Shown piece by piece: positions 1-9,649 of a stretch of 64,000 bases of DNA. The translations under genes and the position numbers were made by a program. The stretch is from positions 4,098,090 to 4,162,089 of the forward strand of contig SDUX01000007.1 of NCBI GenBank assembly GCA_008729055.1, read 5' to 3'. Each line of letters begins with the position of its first letter. Position 1 is the first letter of the stretch. This stretch comes from Pyropia haitanensis (Eukaryota; Rhodophyta; Bangiophyceae; Bangiales; Bangiaceae). A model generated the notes under the pieces. That model was given only the letters and a program-made list of their open reading frames with translations, had not been told where the DNA came from and made no database searches.

Positions 1-470
1 GGCGCTGAGATTGGCGCCGGCCAGCCGCGTCTGCCTTGGGGATGGCATAGACCGAGCGAGACGCGGTGTAACGGCACCTTACAGATTTTGATCGGTAGGC
101 AGACAACGATCAAAACCCAAGTTGCCGTCCCGCTCCCGAGAACTCAATGGTGGCAGGCGGGTCGGTGGGGTAGGTGGGCCGGTGAGGCGGAGGTCGCTGT
201 GAGAAGCAACCACGATCCCGTCAGTTATGAGGTTGGATGTCAGATGGCCTGAGAAAGAAAAAAAAAAAGCAGACAACCTGCCACTCGTGATGACTTCATT
301 GATTCTCGCGAGCGTGCTTTTCCAGTTACGACTCAAATCGTGTATCGGCGCTTTCAGCGCTTACCTCCGGAGGGGGACTGCCCCCTCGGTGAAAAGCCTG
401 GCTCTCCCGAACACGCTCAGGGCACGTCCACCAATGCGGGCTATTCATAGATTAATGCATAGCACAAAAC

Positions 471-784
471 ATTGGCTTTCAAGTCATAAGTCGGACTTGT
501 AGTCTGTCCCGCGTCGCCGATCTCAACAGCCAATCAGAGCATCCCCTTACAGTGTCCAACATTAATCCTAGAATACTCTGTGGCAAGCTGCACAACTGTT
601 CCTGAGAGGATCGAGCCGAGATGAAAGGAAGCTCACGGTAGATCAGACGAAAGAACAACAGTGTTCTGACCAACCAGCAATGGGGAAGAGGCCTCCTGTG
701 GCCGCAGCCAATCATTGGCTTCAAGTGATCGGGCACCTATAGCACACTATTGGCTCGCCCTCAGCTGCCAGCACACGATTGGCT
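471..784. promoter_or_regulatory. CCAAT-box cluster
   Basis: ATTGGCT or its complement AGCCAAT occurs at about 471-477, 529-535, 706-720 (both orientations back to back), 749-755 and 778-784; the last three sites are about 30-40 bp apart. CCAAT boxes bind NF-Y in eukaryotic promoters. No gene start is visible just beside it, so the target is unknown. The rest of 1-865 shows no supported gene. Confidence 0.35.
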
Positions 785-786
785 CA

Positions 787-814
787 CACTGTTGTTCTTG
801 CACTGTTGTTCTTG
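787..814. repeat. 14-bp tandem duplication
   Basis: The unit CACTGTTGTTCTTG is present twice, exact and head to tail, directly beside the CCAAT cluster and about 50 bp before the first inverted-repeat element. Confidence 0.8.
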
Positions 815-865
815 CCCGGATCTACCAAAATTTGGAAAACTGCAATACCCGGTGACAGCCCCATT

Positions 866-1438
866 TGAGAGCTTCAGCAGGCACAGATCTCGTTAAGATC
901 TCGTTATATACTTGACACGTTTGCCACGTAGCCTCCGCTTAACGAGATCTGGTAATGAAAAAACCCTTATGTGGCCCAGCATAAGGAAGTGGATCTCGGT
1001 ACGGGGAGGAGGACACGTGTTGTGCTGAGCAGCAATTGTCGGCTGCGAACGGCGCTGCGTCGCGCCCAGTCCAGCGACGCGCGGTAGATCGAACTGGCAA
1101 GGTCCGACGAGACACAATCGCCTCACGCTGCCTCCTCCGCCAGTGTGCCCGCCCAACGCCTCCGCACCACACCTGTCTCCCGCTGCAGGACCTGTCCTTC
1201 TCGGCGACGCAATGCATCCCTCGGCGGGCGACCGATCTGGGGCGGTTCCCCTCCGGCAGGGACGTGCTGCTCGCTCCACGTTTCATGTCAACTATATCCA
1301 CGCAACGTGCAGTTTCCATAACGAGATCTGGTACCTGCTGAAGGTCCTGCAGCCTCAGTTCTGGCAAGAAAATTCTGCTGCCACGCTACCGAGAAATTAC
1401 CGAGATCTCTTGCCAGATCCTTCCTGCTGAAGCTCTCC
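866..1438. mobile_element. MITE-like element A with inverted termini
   Basis: The left end (TGAGAGCTTCAGCAGG at 866-881) is the reverse complement of the right end (CCTGCTGAAGCTCTCC at 1423-1438), with one mismatch. The similarity runs inward for about 45 bp with gaps. The motif AACGAGATCTGG recurs near both ends and inside (940-952 and 1319-1331 forward; about 881-906 reversed), like sub-terminal transposase-binding repeats. ATT flanks both outer ends, a possible 3-bp target duplication. No convincing transposase frame is present, so this would be a non-autonomous DNA element of about 570 bp. Confidence 0.6.
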
Positions 1439-1460
1439 ATTGAGCCGGCCGAGTCTCCGC

Positions 1461-2069
1461 CGCAGCGCTGTGGTGCTTCAAGGGAGGTTCAGAAAAAGCC
1501 TGTTTTGCCCTGTTGCGGGGCCCGCAGACGAGTCCAAAGACGGTGGCCAGGATGGCTGTGGAACGCGTTTTCTCTCGGATTTTGCGGATCCGCTGTGGGC
1601 CATGTGCAAAACTTTGCGGAGCACCGCGCGGCACTCGAGTGCATCAGCCAATTATCACTCAGCACGCGTGGTGCCCTCGGTCACAAGCCAATCAGTACTC
1701 TTTGTAGGCCCGGCGGCTTCCAGGGAGAATGCGTATGCTGAGGCCCTGTCCAGAGGTTTTCTTGTGGATTCCACAATTTTCTGCGGGGTGTTTTTGACAG
1801 CTGCTGTGGGGCGCACAGGACGGTGACGGTCGGGCGACATACGCCCTGCTCTCTGACATGCTCTTGTAGCTCTGCTCACGGTGCTTCACGTAATGGTGGT
1901 ACGCAGGGTGTATGTCGACCGACGGCACGACCACAGGAGATAGGCAAAAAAAATAGAGAAAACTGGGGCGCATCGTACCGTGAGAGGGGGTCCACAAACG
2001 AGTGCGCAGCCCGCAAGCACGATTTCGGGCCGATTCCTGAACCTCCCTTCAAGCACCACAGCGCAGCCA
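1461..2069. mobile_element. MITE-like element B with inverted termini
   Basis: The left terminus at 1465-1490 (GCGCTGTGGTGCTTCAAGGG onward) matches the reverse complement of 2039-2064 at all but one or two positions, and weaker similarity runs a further 50 bp or so inward on each side. A second inverted repeat lies inside (1824-1849 against 1902-1928), able to form a hairpin. The interior is more AT-rich than the flanking genes and holds no recognisable protein. It starts about 23 bp after element A and ends just before the 3' end of the PARN gene. Confidence 0.6.
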
Positions 2070-2209
2070 CCGCCGGCGTCCCGCCGGCATCGCCACAGCC
2101 ACCGCCTCCACCGGCGGCGCCACAGCCACCGCCGCCGCCGCCGGCGAAGCCACTGGCCGGGCGAATGGGCGCCGACCCCCCAACCACCCCCCCCCCCCGC
2201 CACATCGCG

Positions 2210-4627
2210 TCACGACCCCCCTGCGTCATGTGTGGCCGCCAGCGTCACCACCACGCCCAAGTCCTCCTCCTGTGGCGCCGGTGCCGCCGCCACCGTCGTC
2301 AAAGGGGCGGCCGGCGGTGCCGCGTCGGCCGTGACCGCCGCTAGCACGGCTGCGCTCCCGCCTTCGTCGTCCGCCAACGTCCCGTCGGCGGCATCGTCGC
2401 GCTTAGCCCGCTTTGCGGGTGGGCCACTGCTGGAGCCCCCTACAGTGGCGGCCGCCCCCCCCACCTCCCCCACCCCAGGGTGGCACGCCTCCCGCGGGCG
2501 CTTAGCGACCAGCCCCTCCCCCCTCCCCCCCGCCCCGGCGGCGTCCCCCCCCAGCGCCACTGCGTCCGCCGCCCGAACGCGGGCCAAGTACGCGCCGTAC
2601 GTCTCCGCCACCCACCCCCGGCGTGCAGCCGCGGCGGCGACCGCCGCAGCGGTAGCAGGGTCGGTACGGGCGGCGGGGTCCGCCGCAGCAGCCACAAGCA
2701 GCAGCGTCCCGGGGGGGGCCAGCCACCACACACCAGGCCGCTCTGTGCTGAAAGGGAGCGCGCCGGCAAGAGCGGAAAGGACAGCCTCCTGCGACAGCCG
2801 TCGAGAAGGGGGGATGGGACTCGCTAGATGGGCAGGGGGGGTAACCCCGTCGCCATTGGCGTCGGCCGCGGGGTCGGAAGCGGGGGTGGGCGCAGGGGTG
2901 ACCCCTGCAGCATCCGCTGTTGCGGCTGGGGGGAAAACGCCAGATAGGTGTAACACGTCTGTGCGGTCTTCCCATCCGTTGGCCTCGTCGCCGCCTGACG
3001 TGTCACCAAAATCCACGTACTCGTACCCGCCGCAGCGCGGAAGAGGCACCCGGTTGACGAGCGACGGCAGTAGGCCCTCTGCGTCCCCGTCAACGTCCAC
3101 GTCGTCGTCGGCAGATGATGCATCCGAAACGACACCGCCAGCTGTCCCTGGCTGGCACACCGACGGCGGCGGCCCGCCCAAGCGCGGAGCCGACAGCTCC
3201 CGGATGCGGCCGTCCAGGCGACCTCCCCCCACACCTGTCGTGACAGCCGCCAGGTTGAGGAACAGGCGCCCCGTCTCGTAGGCGTCGTATGCAGCGTCGT
3301 GGTAGTGGCTGGCCGCCTCAGACCCCGCCGGGATCTCGTACCGCCGAAAGCCTGGCGCAAAGGCAGTCCGCTCGAGCGTCACCCGCCTCGTCCCCTCTGC
3401 CCCCTCCACCTCCCCCTGTGCGCCCTTTCCACCTTCCGACACGGCAGCCACGGTTGCAAGCGCCCGTGCTGCCTCCTCCAACCCCGTTCCCGACGCCGCG
3501 AGCGCCGCGCGGAGCCCCCGCGGGGTGGCTGGCGAGCGGCTAATAACGGCGGCAAGGTGCTTGGTATCGACCAGGTGTGGGGTCAACCCAGAGCGTACGA
3601 GGGCCTTGAAGGCTGGCAAACTCGGCGGTGGCGGTGCCACAAACGCCGACACACACTTGATGAGGTCCATCCAGCAGTTGTGGCCGACGAGGAGCACCCG
3701 TTTGGAGGCCAGCAGGTCAATGACACGCCGAAAGCCGACCGCCTCCCCCAGCGCCTTGTCCACACCACCCCCCTCGCGGTTCACACGGGCGGCGGCATAG
3801 GCCATCTGCTGTTCGGAACCCATGACGGTGAGGGTCAGTTTGCTCTTGTCCGCCGACGCACGCGGCTCCAGCGTCGGGAACTCCCGCTCAAGAAGGTCGT
3901 ACACGAGCTTGCGTCGAAACGCCGACGGGGAGGCGTCGAGCTCCAGACGCTGGGACTTGCGGGTGGCATCTCCCAGCCACTCCCGGATGGTCGCGGTGGT
4001 GGTGGCAAGGAAGGCCGCCTCGGGGGGGCGGAGGGAGCGCAGCGACACCGCATCGCGGGCCTTGGCCGCGTGAGCGGTCAGGGCGGACCGGGCAGCGGCC
4101 TCTTCGTCTGGCCGAAGCCAGCTGCTGCCCTTTGCAAAGGTGCGGGAAAAGTCAAAGCCGACGCCCGAGAGGAAGCCGACCGTCGAGGCAGAGAGGGAGA
4201 AGGACGTGTCGACCAGCGGGAAGCGGCCACCCCGCGGAGGGTACACTGGCCGCCGCACCAGAGGAAAACTGTACGGCCGGACCTGCCAGCCGCCGCCGCC
4301 GGAGTCGTACCGAAAGATCGCGAGCCCAAACTGGCAGGGTGGGAACTGCTCCGCGTGGCTCTTGGCCGTCAGGGGAACGGGGAGGAGGGGCTGGGCGGAG
4401 AGCAAGCCCTCGCCAGGAGCGGGGCCCGAACCGACAGGGATGGAACGTGGCAGGGAGGCTGGACGCCCCACACAGGCCGTGTAGCGAGACTGGGGGGTAT
4501 CCCCGGGGAGGGGCGAGACGGGCGGCAGACCCGTGAATTCCAAGTCAAACGCAGCAAAAGAGCAGCAAGACAGGTCCGCAGATATGTCAGAGAGCATGGA
4601 GGGGAGGGTAGAAGCAGTCACCTCCAT
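2210..4627 (-). CDS. PARN: PARN-type poly(A)-specific ribonuclease (CAF1 family)
   Basis: A DEDDh 3'-to-5' exonuclease that removes poly(A) tails from mRNA and trims small RNAs; 805 residues from this start. The four acidic positions and the histidine are visible: FDLEFTGL (D28, E30), GHNCWMDL (Asp about 321) and YHDAAYDAYETG (His about 441 and the Asp five residues later). The open frame continues upstream to 4783, but the Met at 4627 gives an N-terminus MEVT about 25 residues before the first Asp, as in animal and plant PARN, so it is preferred. The last third is alanine/glycine-rich and probably disordered, ending with a basic PAKRAKRDD-like patch that may act as a nuclear signal. Single exon. 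Family call is firm; exact substrate is inferred. Confidence 0.88.
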   Translation of the reverse strand: MEVTASTLPSMLSDISADLSCCSFAAFDLEFTGLPPVSPLPGDTPQSRYTACVGRPASLPRSIPVGSGPAPGEGLLSAQPLLPVPLTAKSHAEQFPPCQFGLAIFRYDSGGGGWQVRPYSFPLVRRPVYPPRGGRFPLVDTSFSLSASTVGFLSGVGFDFSRTFAKGSSWLRPDEEAAARSALTAHAAKARDAVSLRSLRPPEAAFLATTTATIREWLGDATRKSQRLELDASPSAFRRKLVYDLLEREFPTLEPRASADKSKLTLTVMGSEQQMAYAAARVNREGGGVDKALGEAVGFRRVIDLLASKRVLLVGHNCWMDLIKCVSAFVAPPPPSLPAFKALVRSGLTPHLVDTKHLAAVISRSPATPRGLRAALAASGTGLEEAARALATVAAVSEGGKGAQGEVEGAEGTRRVTLERTAFAPGFRRYEIPAGSEAASHYHDAAYDAYETGRLFLNLAAVTTGVGGGRLDGRIRELSAPRLGGPPPSVCQPGTAGGVVSDASSADDDVDVDGDAEGLLPSLVNRVPLPRCGGYEYVDFGDTSGGDEANGWEDRTDVLHLSGVFPPAATADAAGVTPAPTPASDPAADANGDGVTPPAHLASPIPPSRRLSQEAVLSALAGALPFSTERPGVWWLAPPGTLLLVAAAADPAARTDPATAAAVAAAAARRGWVAETYGAYLARVRAADAVALGGDAAGAGGRGEGLVAKRPREACHPGVGEVGGAAATVGGSSSGPPAKRAKRDDAADGTLADDEGGSAAVLAAVTADAAPPAAPLTTVAAAPAPQEEDLGVVVTLAATHDAGGS

Positions 4628-5002
4628 GGCTGACGGCGCATGAGGGACCGCTGCAGGGGTCGGTGGGAGAGGTATTGACAGAGAACACTCTGGATGCCAG
4701 GCCAACGGCGAGCGCGGCGAAGACGTCCCTCGTCTACGTTCGGGGTCCAACACCAACCACGCAATGACACTCATCAAATACACAACCGCAATGCATGTAT
4801 GTACAAATACAACAGTTACAACTATTTGTTTTGCTTCTTCAATACGTTGATCCTAGACTTATCAGAAATCACCACAGCTGTGGTTGTACTCGCCGCCATG
4901 ATGGCAAGGCCGGAGTGGCAGGATCTCCTTCGCCGGGTTCAAACGACTGACCCTCGTGCGCACTAGGCTATTGCTGTTCCACCTGTTGTCGTTTTTGTCA
5001 CC
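4628..5002. promoter_or_regulatory. Divergent promoter region
   Basis: This 375-bp gap separates the start of the PARN gene (minus) from that of the fibrillin-like gene (plus). It is far more AT-rich than the coding sequence, especially 4760-4890, and must contain both promoters. No clear TATA box was placed. Confidence 0.5.
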
Positions 5003-6061
5003 ATGCCGGCCCCTACTGCTGGTTGGAGGTCACCTGCTTTCTTCGCGTCACTCCCCGTCCTCACCAGCGGAGCACACTCGGTTTCCTTCCTCGCCTGTCG
5101 CCGCTCCCGACCGGCGTTGGTCGCCACGGCCGCCTCCCCGTCGCCGGCCAATGGCGGGCCTCTCCCCCCTCCGTCGGGACAACAACCCGGTTCAGGCGAC
5201 TTTGACGCGGCTGGTGGTGTGGACAACACCTTCCGCACTGCGCTGCCCCTAATGTCCCAGGAGGACCTGCTTGCCGCCGGCCGCAAGCGTCTGACCGAAC
5301 TTGCCACCTCTGCCATGCGGCCGGCCGCCAACGACAACAGCCGCCAGGTGGTGGAGGCGCTGGTCGCCTCTCTGCAGCGGCAGGGACAGCGCCCCCTGAC
5401 CGACATGTTTGCAGACCTGGCTCTGGCGGGCGAGTGGGCGCTCATCTACTCCCCTACCGCGCACGGCGGGACTCCGCCACCGGCTGCCGACAGCAGCGGG
5501 CCGCCCCCCCCTGACGCGGATGGGTCAATCAAGATGGAGGATGGCGGCTTGTTGTCTTTTGGTCGCATTGGTCAGACGGTGGTGCCTGACAAGCGGCTAT
5601 TTGTCAACTACTCTGAATGGACGTTGGCAGCTTCCGAAGGCGCCGTTTACACGGGCGTGATGTTCATTGTGTGTGGCTATCGTTATGGCCCGTCGGGTTG
5701 GGTGATACAGCTGCTGGAGCACCAGCTGCGGCCTGGACGGGACGACGTGCCCGGGTCGTCCACCACCTCCTTCCCAGCGGATGTGCAGGGGCTGGTGCGC
5801 GTCTTGACGCGCACCTTGCCGCGCGAGTTTTTTGATCCTGACGGCGCGCAGGTGGGCCTTGCGTATGTGGACCCGACCATGCGACTCGACTTGTACGGGG
5901 ATACCCGCTACGGAGGGGTGCGCAACGTGTACGTGCGGCGGAAGTTGGATGGGGACGCCGGCGGGTGGCGGACGGGAGAGATGGTGGCGGAGATCATTGA
6001 GCGCCGCGATGCGTACGTGTATGAGCCCGAGGCTGAGAAGGCGACCGAGCCAAGCGAGTGA
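5003..6061 (+). CDS. Plastid lipid-associated (PAP/fibrillin)-like protein
   Basis: A 352-residue protein. The first 60 or so residues are rich in Ser, Ala and Arg with few acidic residues, as expected for a plastid transit peptide. The body has the pattern of the PAP/fibrillin family: a helical N-terminal part with LAGEWALIYS (about residues 140-149), then a beta-rich region including FGRIGQTVVPDKRLFVNYSEW and near the end TMRLDLYGDTRYGGVRNVYV. Fibrillins bind lipids in plastoglobules and thylakoids. The match is by motif spacing and fold feel rather than a diagnostic signature, so another plastid lipocalin-like family is possible. Single exon, TGA stop, divergent from PARN and convergent with the helicase gene. 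Confidence 0.5.
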   Translation: MPAPTAGWRSPAFFASLPVLTSGAHSVSFLACRRSRPALVATAASPSPANGGPLPPPSGQQPGSGDFDAAGGVDNTFRTALPLMSQEDLLAAGRKRLTELATSAMRPAANDNSRQVVEALVASLQRQGQRPLTDMFADLALAGEWALIYSPTAHGGTPPPAADSSGPPPPDADGSIKMEDGGLLSFGRIGQTVVPDKRLFVNYSEWTLAASEGAVYTGVMFIVCGYRYGPSGWVIQLLEHQLRPGRDDVPGSSTTSFPADVQGLVRVLTRTLPREFFDPDGAQVGLAYVDPTMRLDLYGDTRYGGVRNVYVRRKLDGDAGGWRTGEMVAEIIERRDAYVYEPEAEKATEPSE

Positions 6062-6426
6062 AGAGCCAGCGAGAAAGGGTTGCGGGGTTGCGTGAGGCAC
6101 CGCCGGCTGCTGCGTGGGAACTCTTTGAGGAAGACATCCAGCCGTGCGCTTGGCGCAGGACACTTTGCTCGTCTGTTGGGAGACTTTGCCACGCTCGACG
6201 CACCGGCACCGGTACAACAGCGACGATACGGCAAGAGATATCTCAGCGTACCAGGCAGTAAGGCCAACGGTGACAGGGACAAACAACAGAAAGGGAGCAG
6301 AAGGAAAAACAGACGGAAAAAGACACGAGAGTGACCACACACGAAGAACACTCCCGACGGACACGCGACTCGGGCACACGGCCATATCGCCTCCTCATCC
6401 CATCACTTGCCTGCATGCAGCACTCC
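6062..6426. other. Convergent 3' intergenic region
   Basis: This separates the 3' ends of the fibrillin-like gene and the helicase gene. No gene or repeat seen; it should hold both polyadenylation sites. Confidence 0.5.
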
Positions 6427-8124
6427 CTACATCGTCTTGATCTTTTCCTCAAGCTCTTCCGCATCCGCCACCTCAGTCATCTTATGCTGATACGCCGTCT
6501 CGATATCCTGGAGCACCTTTCGTGACGCGGCGTCATGCACCAAGTTGATGGCAATGCCTTTCCGCCCAAAGCGGCCGGTCCGGCCTACGCGGTGGATGTA
6601 CGTCTCAGGGTCGGCCCGGCGGGTCGTCCCCTCCAATGGCATATCGTAGTTGATGACTACCGTCACACCCGCCACGTCCACCCCCCGGGACAGGACATTG
6701 GTGGTGACGAGCACCCGGGTAGTGCCCGTCCGGAACTCGTCAAGCACCCGGTCCCGCTCCTGCGGCGTCATGTCCCCCCCATAGAGGAGCGACACGGTGT
6801 GGCCCGCGTCGCGGAGTTGGGTGGCGAGCGCGCCCGCCCCGCGCCGTGAGTTGACGAAAATGACCGACTGAGAGAGCGTGAGGAGCTCGTAGATCTCTGA
6901 CAGGACGTCAAAGCGGGCGGCGGCCGAGTCGCAGACCAGGTAAAACTGGGCAACGCGGGTCAGCGACAGGTCCTCCCGGTCCACAAAAATCTGGTTCGCC
7001 TCGGGCGCGATCTTAAGTGCCAGCGCCCGCACCTCATCGCGGTAGGTTGCGGAAAAGAGGAGCGTCTGAACGGAGCGGGGCAAGGTCCGCTTGATCCGCA
7101 GCGTCTGGTCTCCCATGCCCTGCGTGTCCACCATCTGGTCCGCCTCGTCCAGCACAAAGATGCGGACGCCGGTCGTGTTGAGGGAGCGGGTCTTGATCAG
7201 GTCAAGGATCTTGCCGGGGGTGCCTACCACCAGATGATCCGTCACGGGCACGTTACGAGCGGCAGGACGCCGGCCGCCGCGGCGGTCCGACTCATTTTGC
7301 TTAACTGCCAGGTGCACCGTCGTGTCCGTGTACTTGCCGAGCATGTGGATGACGTCCACAATCTGACGCGCCAGCTCCCGCGTCGGCACCACACACAGTG
7401 CCTGGGTGGACCGTTCCGTGTCGTCCACGCGAGAGAGCATGCCGAGCACAAAGCAGGCAGTCTTGCCAGACCCGTTGTGCGCCTGGCCGACCAGGTTCCG
7501 TGGTGGCCCCGTCTCCCCCGCCGCGGACACACCCAGGATCATGGGGAGGGAGGAGGCTTGAATTTTGGACGGCTTGTTAAACTTGGCGTGGTAGACGCCC
7601 TTGAGGAGCCGCGGCGCGAGGCCCAGCTCCTCAAACGTTGACACCGAGTGGTAGGGGGTGGACGCATCCGCCTGCAGCACTCGCACGGTGGCCTCGTGGT
7701 CACCCGGGTCAATGCCCCCATCCTCCGCGGGAGGCTCAGCAGGCGTGTCCGCCACGTCATCTGCGGGCTCGTCCGCGCCGTCGGCGCTGTCGGAGTCGTC
7801 GGGCGCGGCAGCATCCTGTTGGACGGGCTCCGCCCCGGCAGACGCTTCAGCCACGGCAGGCTCCGCAGCGCCGGCAGGCTCGGTGGCGTCGCCATCAACG
7901 TCTGCCGCGCTGTCCGCGCCGTCTACGTCTGCCGCTGCGACCACGCCTTCCGCTGCAGCCGCGTCCGCGCCGTCGCCCTTGGCGTCGGTCAACGGGGACG
8001 CGGGCGAGCCCGCCGCGGCATCGGGGTCCGCTACGGCGGGCGTCGACGCGGGCGACCCTGGTGCATCTTGGGTAGGGGTCTCCTCGGACTTGGGCACCGA
8101 CCCCGCGCCTGCTTCCGACGCCAT
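6427..8124 (-). CDS. DBP5: DEAD-box ATP-dependent RNA helicase, Dbp5/DDX19 type
   Basis: A 565-residue superfamily 2 helicase; Dbp5/DDX19 remodels mRNPs at the cytoplasmic face of the nuclear pore during mRNA export. All motifs are present: NGSGKT (Lys about 221), PTRELA, GTPGKILD, VLDEADQMVD (DEAD about 326-329), LFSAT, VIFVNSRR, TTNVLSRGVDV and HRVGRTGRFG. The segment after DEAD (DTQGMGDQTLRIKRTLPR) and the C-terminus (DAEELEEKIK) follow Dbp5/DDX19 rather than eIF4A. The Met at 8124 begins a long acidic, Ala/Pro-rich N-terminus of about 180 residues, longer than in yeast or human; the frame is open to 8229 but the extra 35 residues look like untranslated leader. Single exon. Confidence 0.92.
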   Translation of the reverse strand: MASEAGAGSVPKSEETPTQDAPGSPASTPAVADPDAAAGSPASPLTDAKGDGADAAAAEGVVAAADVDGADSAADVDGDATEPAGAAEPAVAEASAGAEPVQQDAAAPDDSDSADGADEPADDVADTPAEPPAEDGGIDPGDHEATVRVLQADASTPYHSVSTFEELGLAPRLLKGVYHAKFNKPSKIQASSLPMILGVSAAGETGPPRNLVGQAHNGSGKTACFVLGMLSRVDDTERSTQALCVVPTRELARQIVDVIHMLGKYTDTTVHLAVKQNESDRRGGRRPAARNVPVTDHLVVGTPGKILDLIKTRSLNTTGVRIFVLDEADQMVDTQGMGDQTLRIKRTLPRSVQTLLFSATYRDEVRALALKIAPEANQIFVDREDLSLTRVAQFYLVCDSAAARFDVLSEIYELLTLSQSVIFVNSRRGAGALATQLRDAGHTVSLLYGGDMTPQERDRVLDEFRTGTTRVLVTTNVLSRGVDVAGVTVVINYDMPLEGTTRRADPETYIHRVGRTGRFGRKGIAINLVHDAASRKVLQDIETAYQHKMTEVADAEELEEKIKTM

Positions 8125-8280
8125 TGCCGCGACCGCACGCGGGCTGAACGCCACTGGCAACGGCAACGGGACGCGGCGGGCAGGTACTGACGCCCGCCTA
8201 CCCCTGCAGCACGAGACCCGCGGCCGCATCCAGCGCGACGTACGGCTTGGGCGTACTCCTGGATTTAATATTCACACCAG

Positions 8281-8294
8281 AATTATATGCAAAT
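8281..8294 (-). promoter_or_regulatory. Possible core promoter of the helicase gene
   Basis: On the minus strand ATTTGCATATAATT combines an octamer-like ATTTGCAT with a TATA-like ATATAA, about 160 bp upstream of the helicase ATG in otherwise GC-rich DNA. Position and composition fit a promoter; no direct proof. Confidence 0.3.
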
Positions 8295-8996
8295 CCGCCT
8301 TGACTGGTCACGAGTCTGACCGGACCCGCGGCGCTTGAGGGGTGCGCGTATCCTGTTGTCCGCGGCTGTGCCGATCGCGGTGTACCGAGACCTGGGGAAA
8401 CAACAGTGCAACGACTGTAGTGGTAGAGGGGGCACGCGCGTCATTGGTTCCGACCGCCTCTAGTCCTCCGTCCTCGGAGAGGCCGCTGGTGTGTTGTCAC
8501 TGGCCGTTTTCACGGCCGCGACCCCACGCTGGCCGCCCCATCGGCCTGCGCTGGACGTGGAAAAGTGCGGCGTTCACCTCTGGCCGTGGCTCATGTCCGA
8601 CGTGCTGCCGTTTTCTGGTTTGTTTCTCTTTCGCGTCTGTTGTCCGCGGGGACCGTGGACGGGTGCCTTCGTCTTGGTGCGCCAGCGTGTCCCGCCTGCT
8701 ACGTCGCCGGTCCGGGTGGGTGATACAGAAAGCAAGTTTTGTTATGAACGCCGCGGCCTACGGGGCCACACCAGCGCCATCAATGCAAACAGACATAGAC
8801 TCCCGGGCTGCAATGTCAAGCAAGATACAAACCTCCACCCAGTTACCGTCTTCCCTCCCCTCCCGCTACCGCCCGTGGCCTGGTGCCGCGTCCGCCCAAT
8901 CCCGGGTGGCGCTGCAATGTCATCAGGTGCCCCGCGCCGCTCGCAACTGGCTTGCTCATCCCCAGGGCCCCACGCAGGGGCGGCTGCTCCGTGCAG
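8295..8996. other. Intergenic, no gene seen
   Basis: About 700 bp between the helicase promoter and the 3' end of the cysteine-rich gene. The open frames here have no recognisable domain and overlap each other. Confidence 0.4.
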
Positions 8997-9491
8997 CTAG
9001 TACCCAAAGTGCCTCTTGAAGTAGCCCGTCGGGTCGCTGCCGACAACGTTCTGGTCGACGCCGTCGCCGACGATCCCGTCCGACGGCTTGGAACCGCTGA
9101 CGATTGGCGCGTGGCACACCTCCTTGTAGCACACCTTGGCAAAGTACTTGAGAACGACCGCGTCCTTGAAGCACGTCTTGGACACCAGAACGTGCTGCTG
9201 CGCGTAGCACTTGCTCTGGTAACGCGGCACCACGTAGGTGCGATGGACAATGTAGACGCCGCCGCCATGCCCGCTGCACGGCACCTCCACCTTCTTGAAC
9301 ACCTTGTGGCTGCAGTCAAACGACACCCTGGCCGTGTGCTTCTTGACCACCACCCCACACACAAACGGGATGTAGCAGCACTTGTTTGTCGTCGTCACGC
9401 ACACCGCCGTCGCCGACGCGGCCGGCACCGTCGCCGCGACGGCGGCCACAGCAACGAGGGCGGCAGCAACAAGGGCGCGAACAGACATCAT
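8997..9491 (-). CDS. Small secreted cysteine-rich protein
   Basis: A 164-residue protein, starting at the MM pair at 9491/9488. A short start, a hydrophobic run of Ala/Val/Leu and an AASA cleavage-like site near residue 26 form a clear signal peptide. The mature part of about 138 residues has ten cysteines, many Val/Lys/His/Tyr and no low-complexity tracts, so it is probably disulfide-bonded and extracellular or in the wall. I do not recognise the family; red algal wall or surface proteins of this size and style are a fair guess only. A TATA box lies at about 9640 on the same strand. Its codon use is more regular than the surrounding GC-rich noise, which supports it as real. Confidence 0.75.
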   Translation of the reverse strand: MMSVRALVAAALVAVAAVAATVPAASATAVCVTTTNKCCYIPFVCGVVVKKHTARVSFDCSHKVFKKVEVPCSGHGGGVYIVHRTYVVPRYQSKCYAQQHVLVSKTCFKDAVVLKYFAKVCYKEVCHAPIVSGSKPSDGIVGDGVDQNVVGSDPTGYFKRHFGY

Positions 9492-9635
9492 GGTGGCGGG
9501 TGGGGGAGGGTACTTGGGCGCGGGGTGGTGGGATTTGGCGGTGGTTGAGGAGGCCGGCAGGCGTGTTGGGTGGATGGGTGGGCGGGATGCTGTTGTGCTG
9601 GCGATGCAGGGCGGATATGCCTGCCCGGACCGCCC

Positions 9636-9643
9636 TTTATATA
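9636..9643 (-). promoter_or_regulatory. TATA box of the cysteine-rich gene
   Basis: TATATAAA on the minus strand, about 145 bp upstream of the ATG at 9491. A start about 30 bp downstream would give a 5' leader of roughly 115 bases. It is the clearest TATA box in the window. Confidence 0.6.
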
Positions 9644-9649
9644 GCAGCG

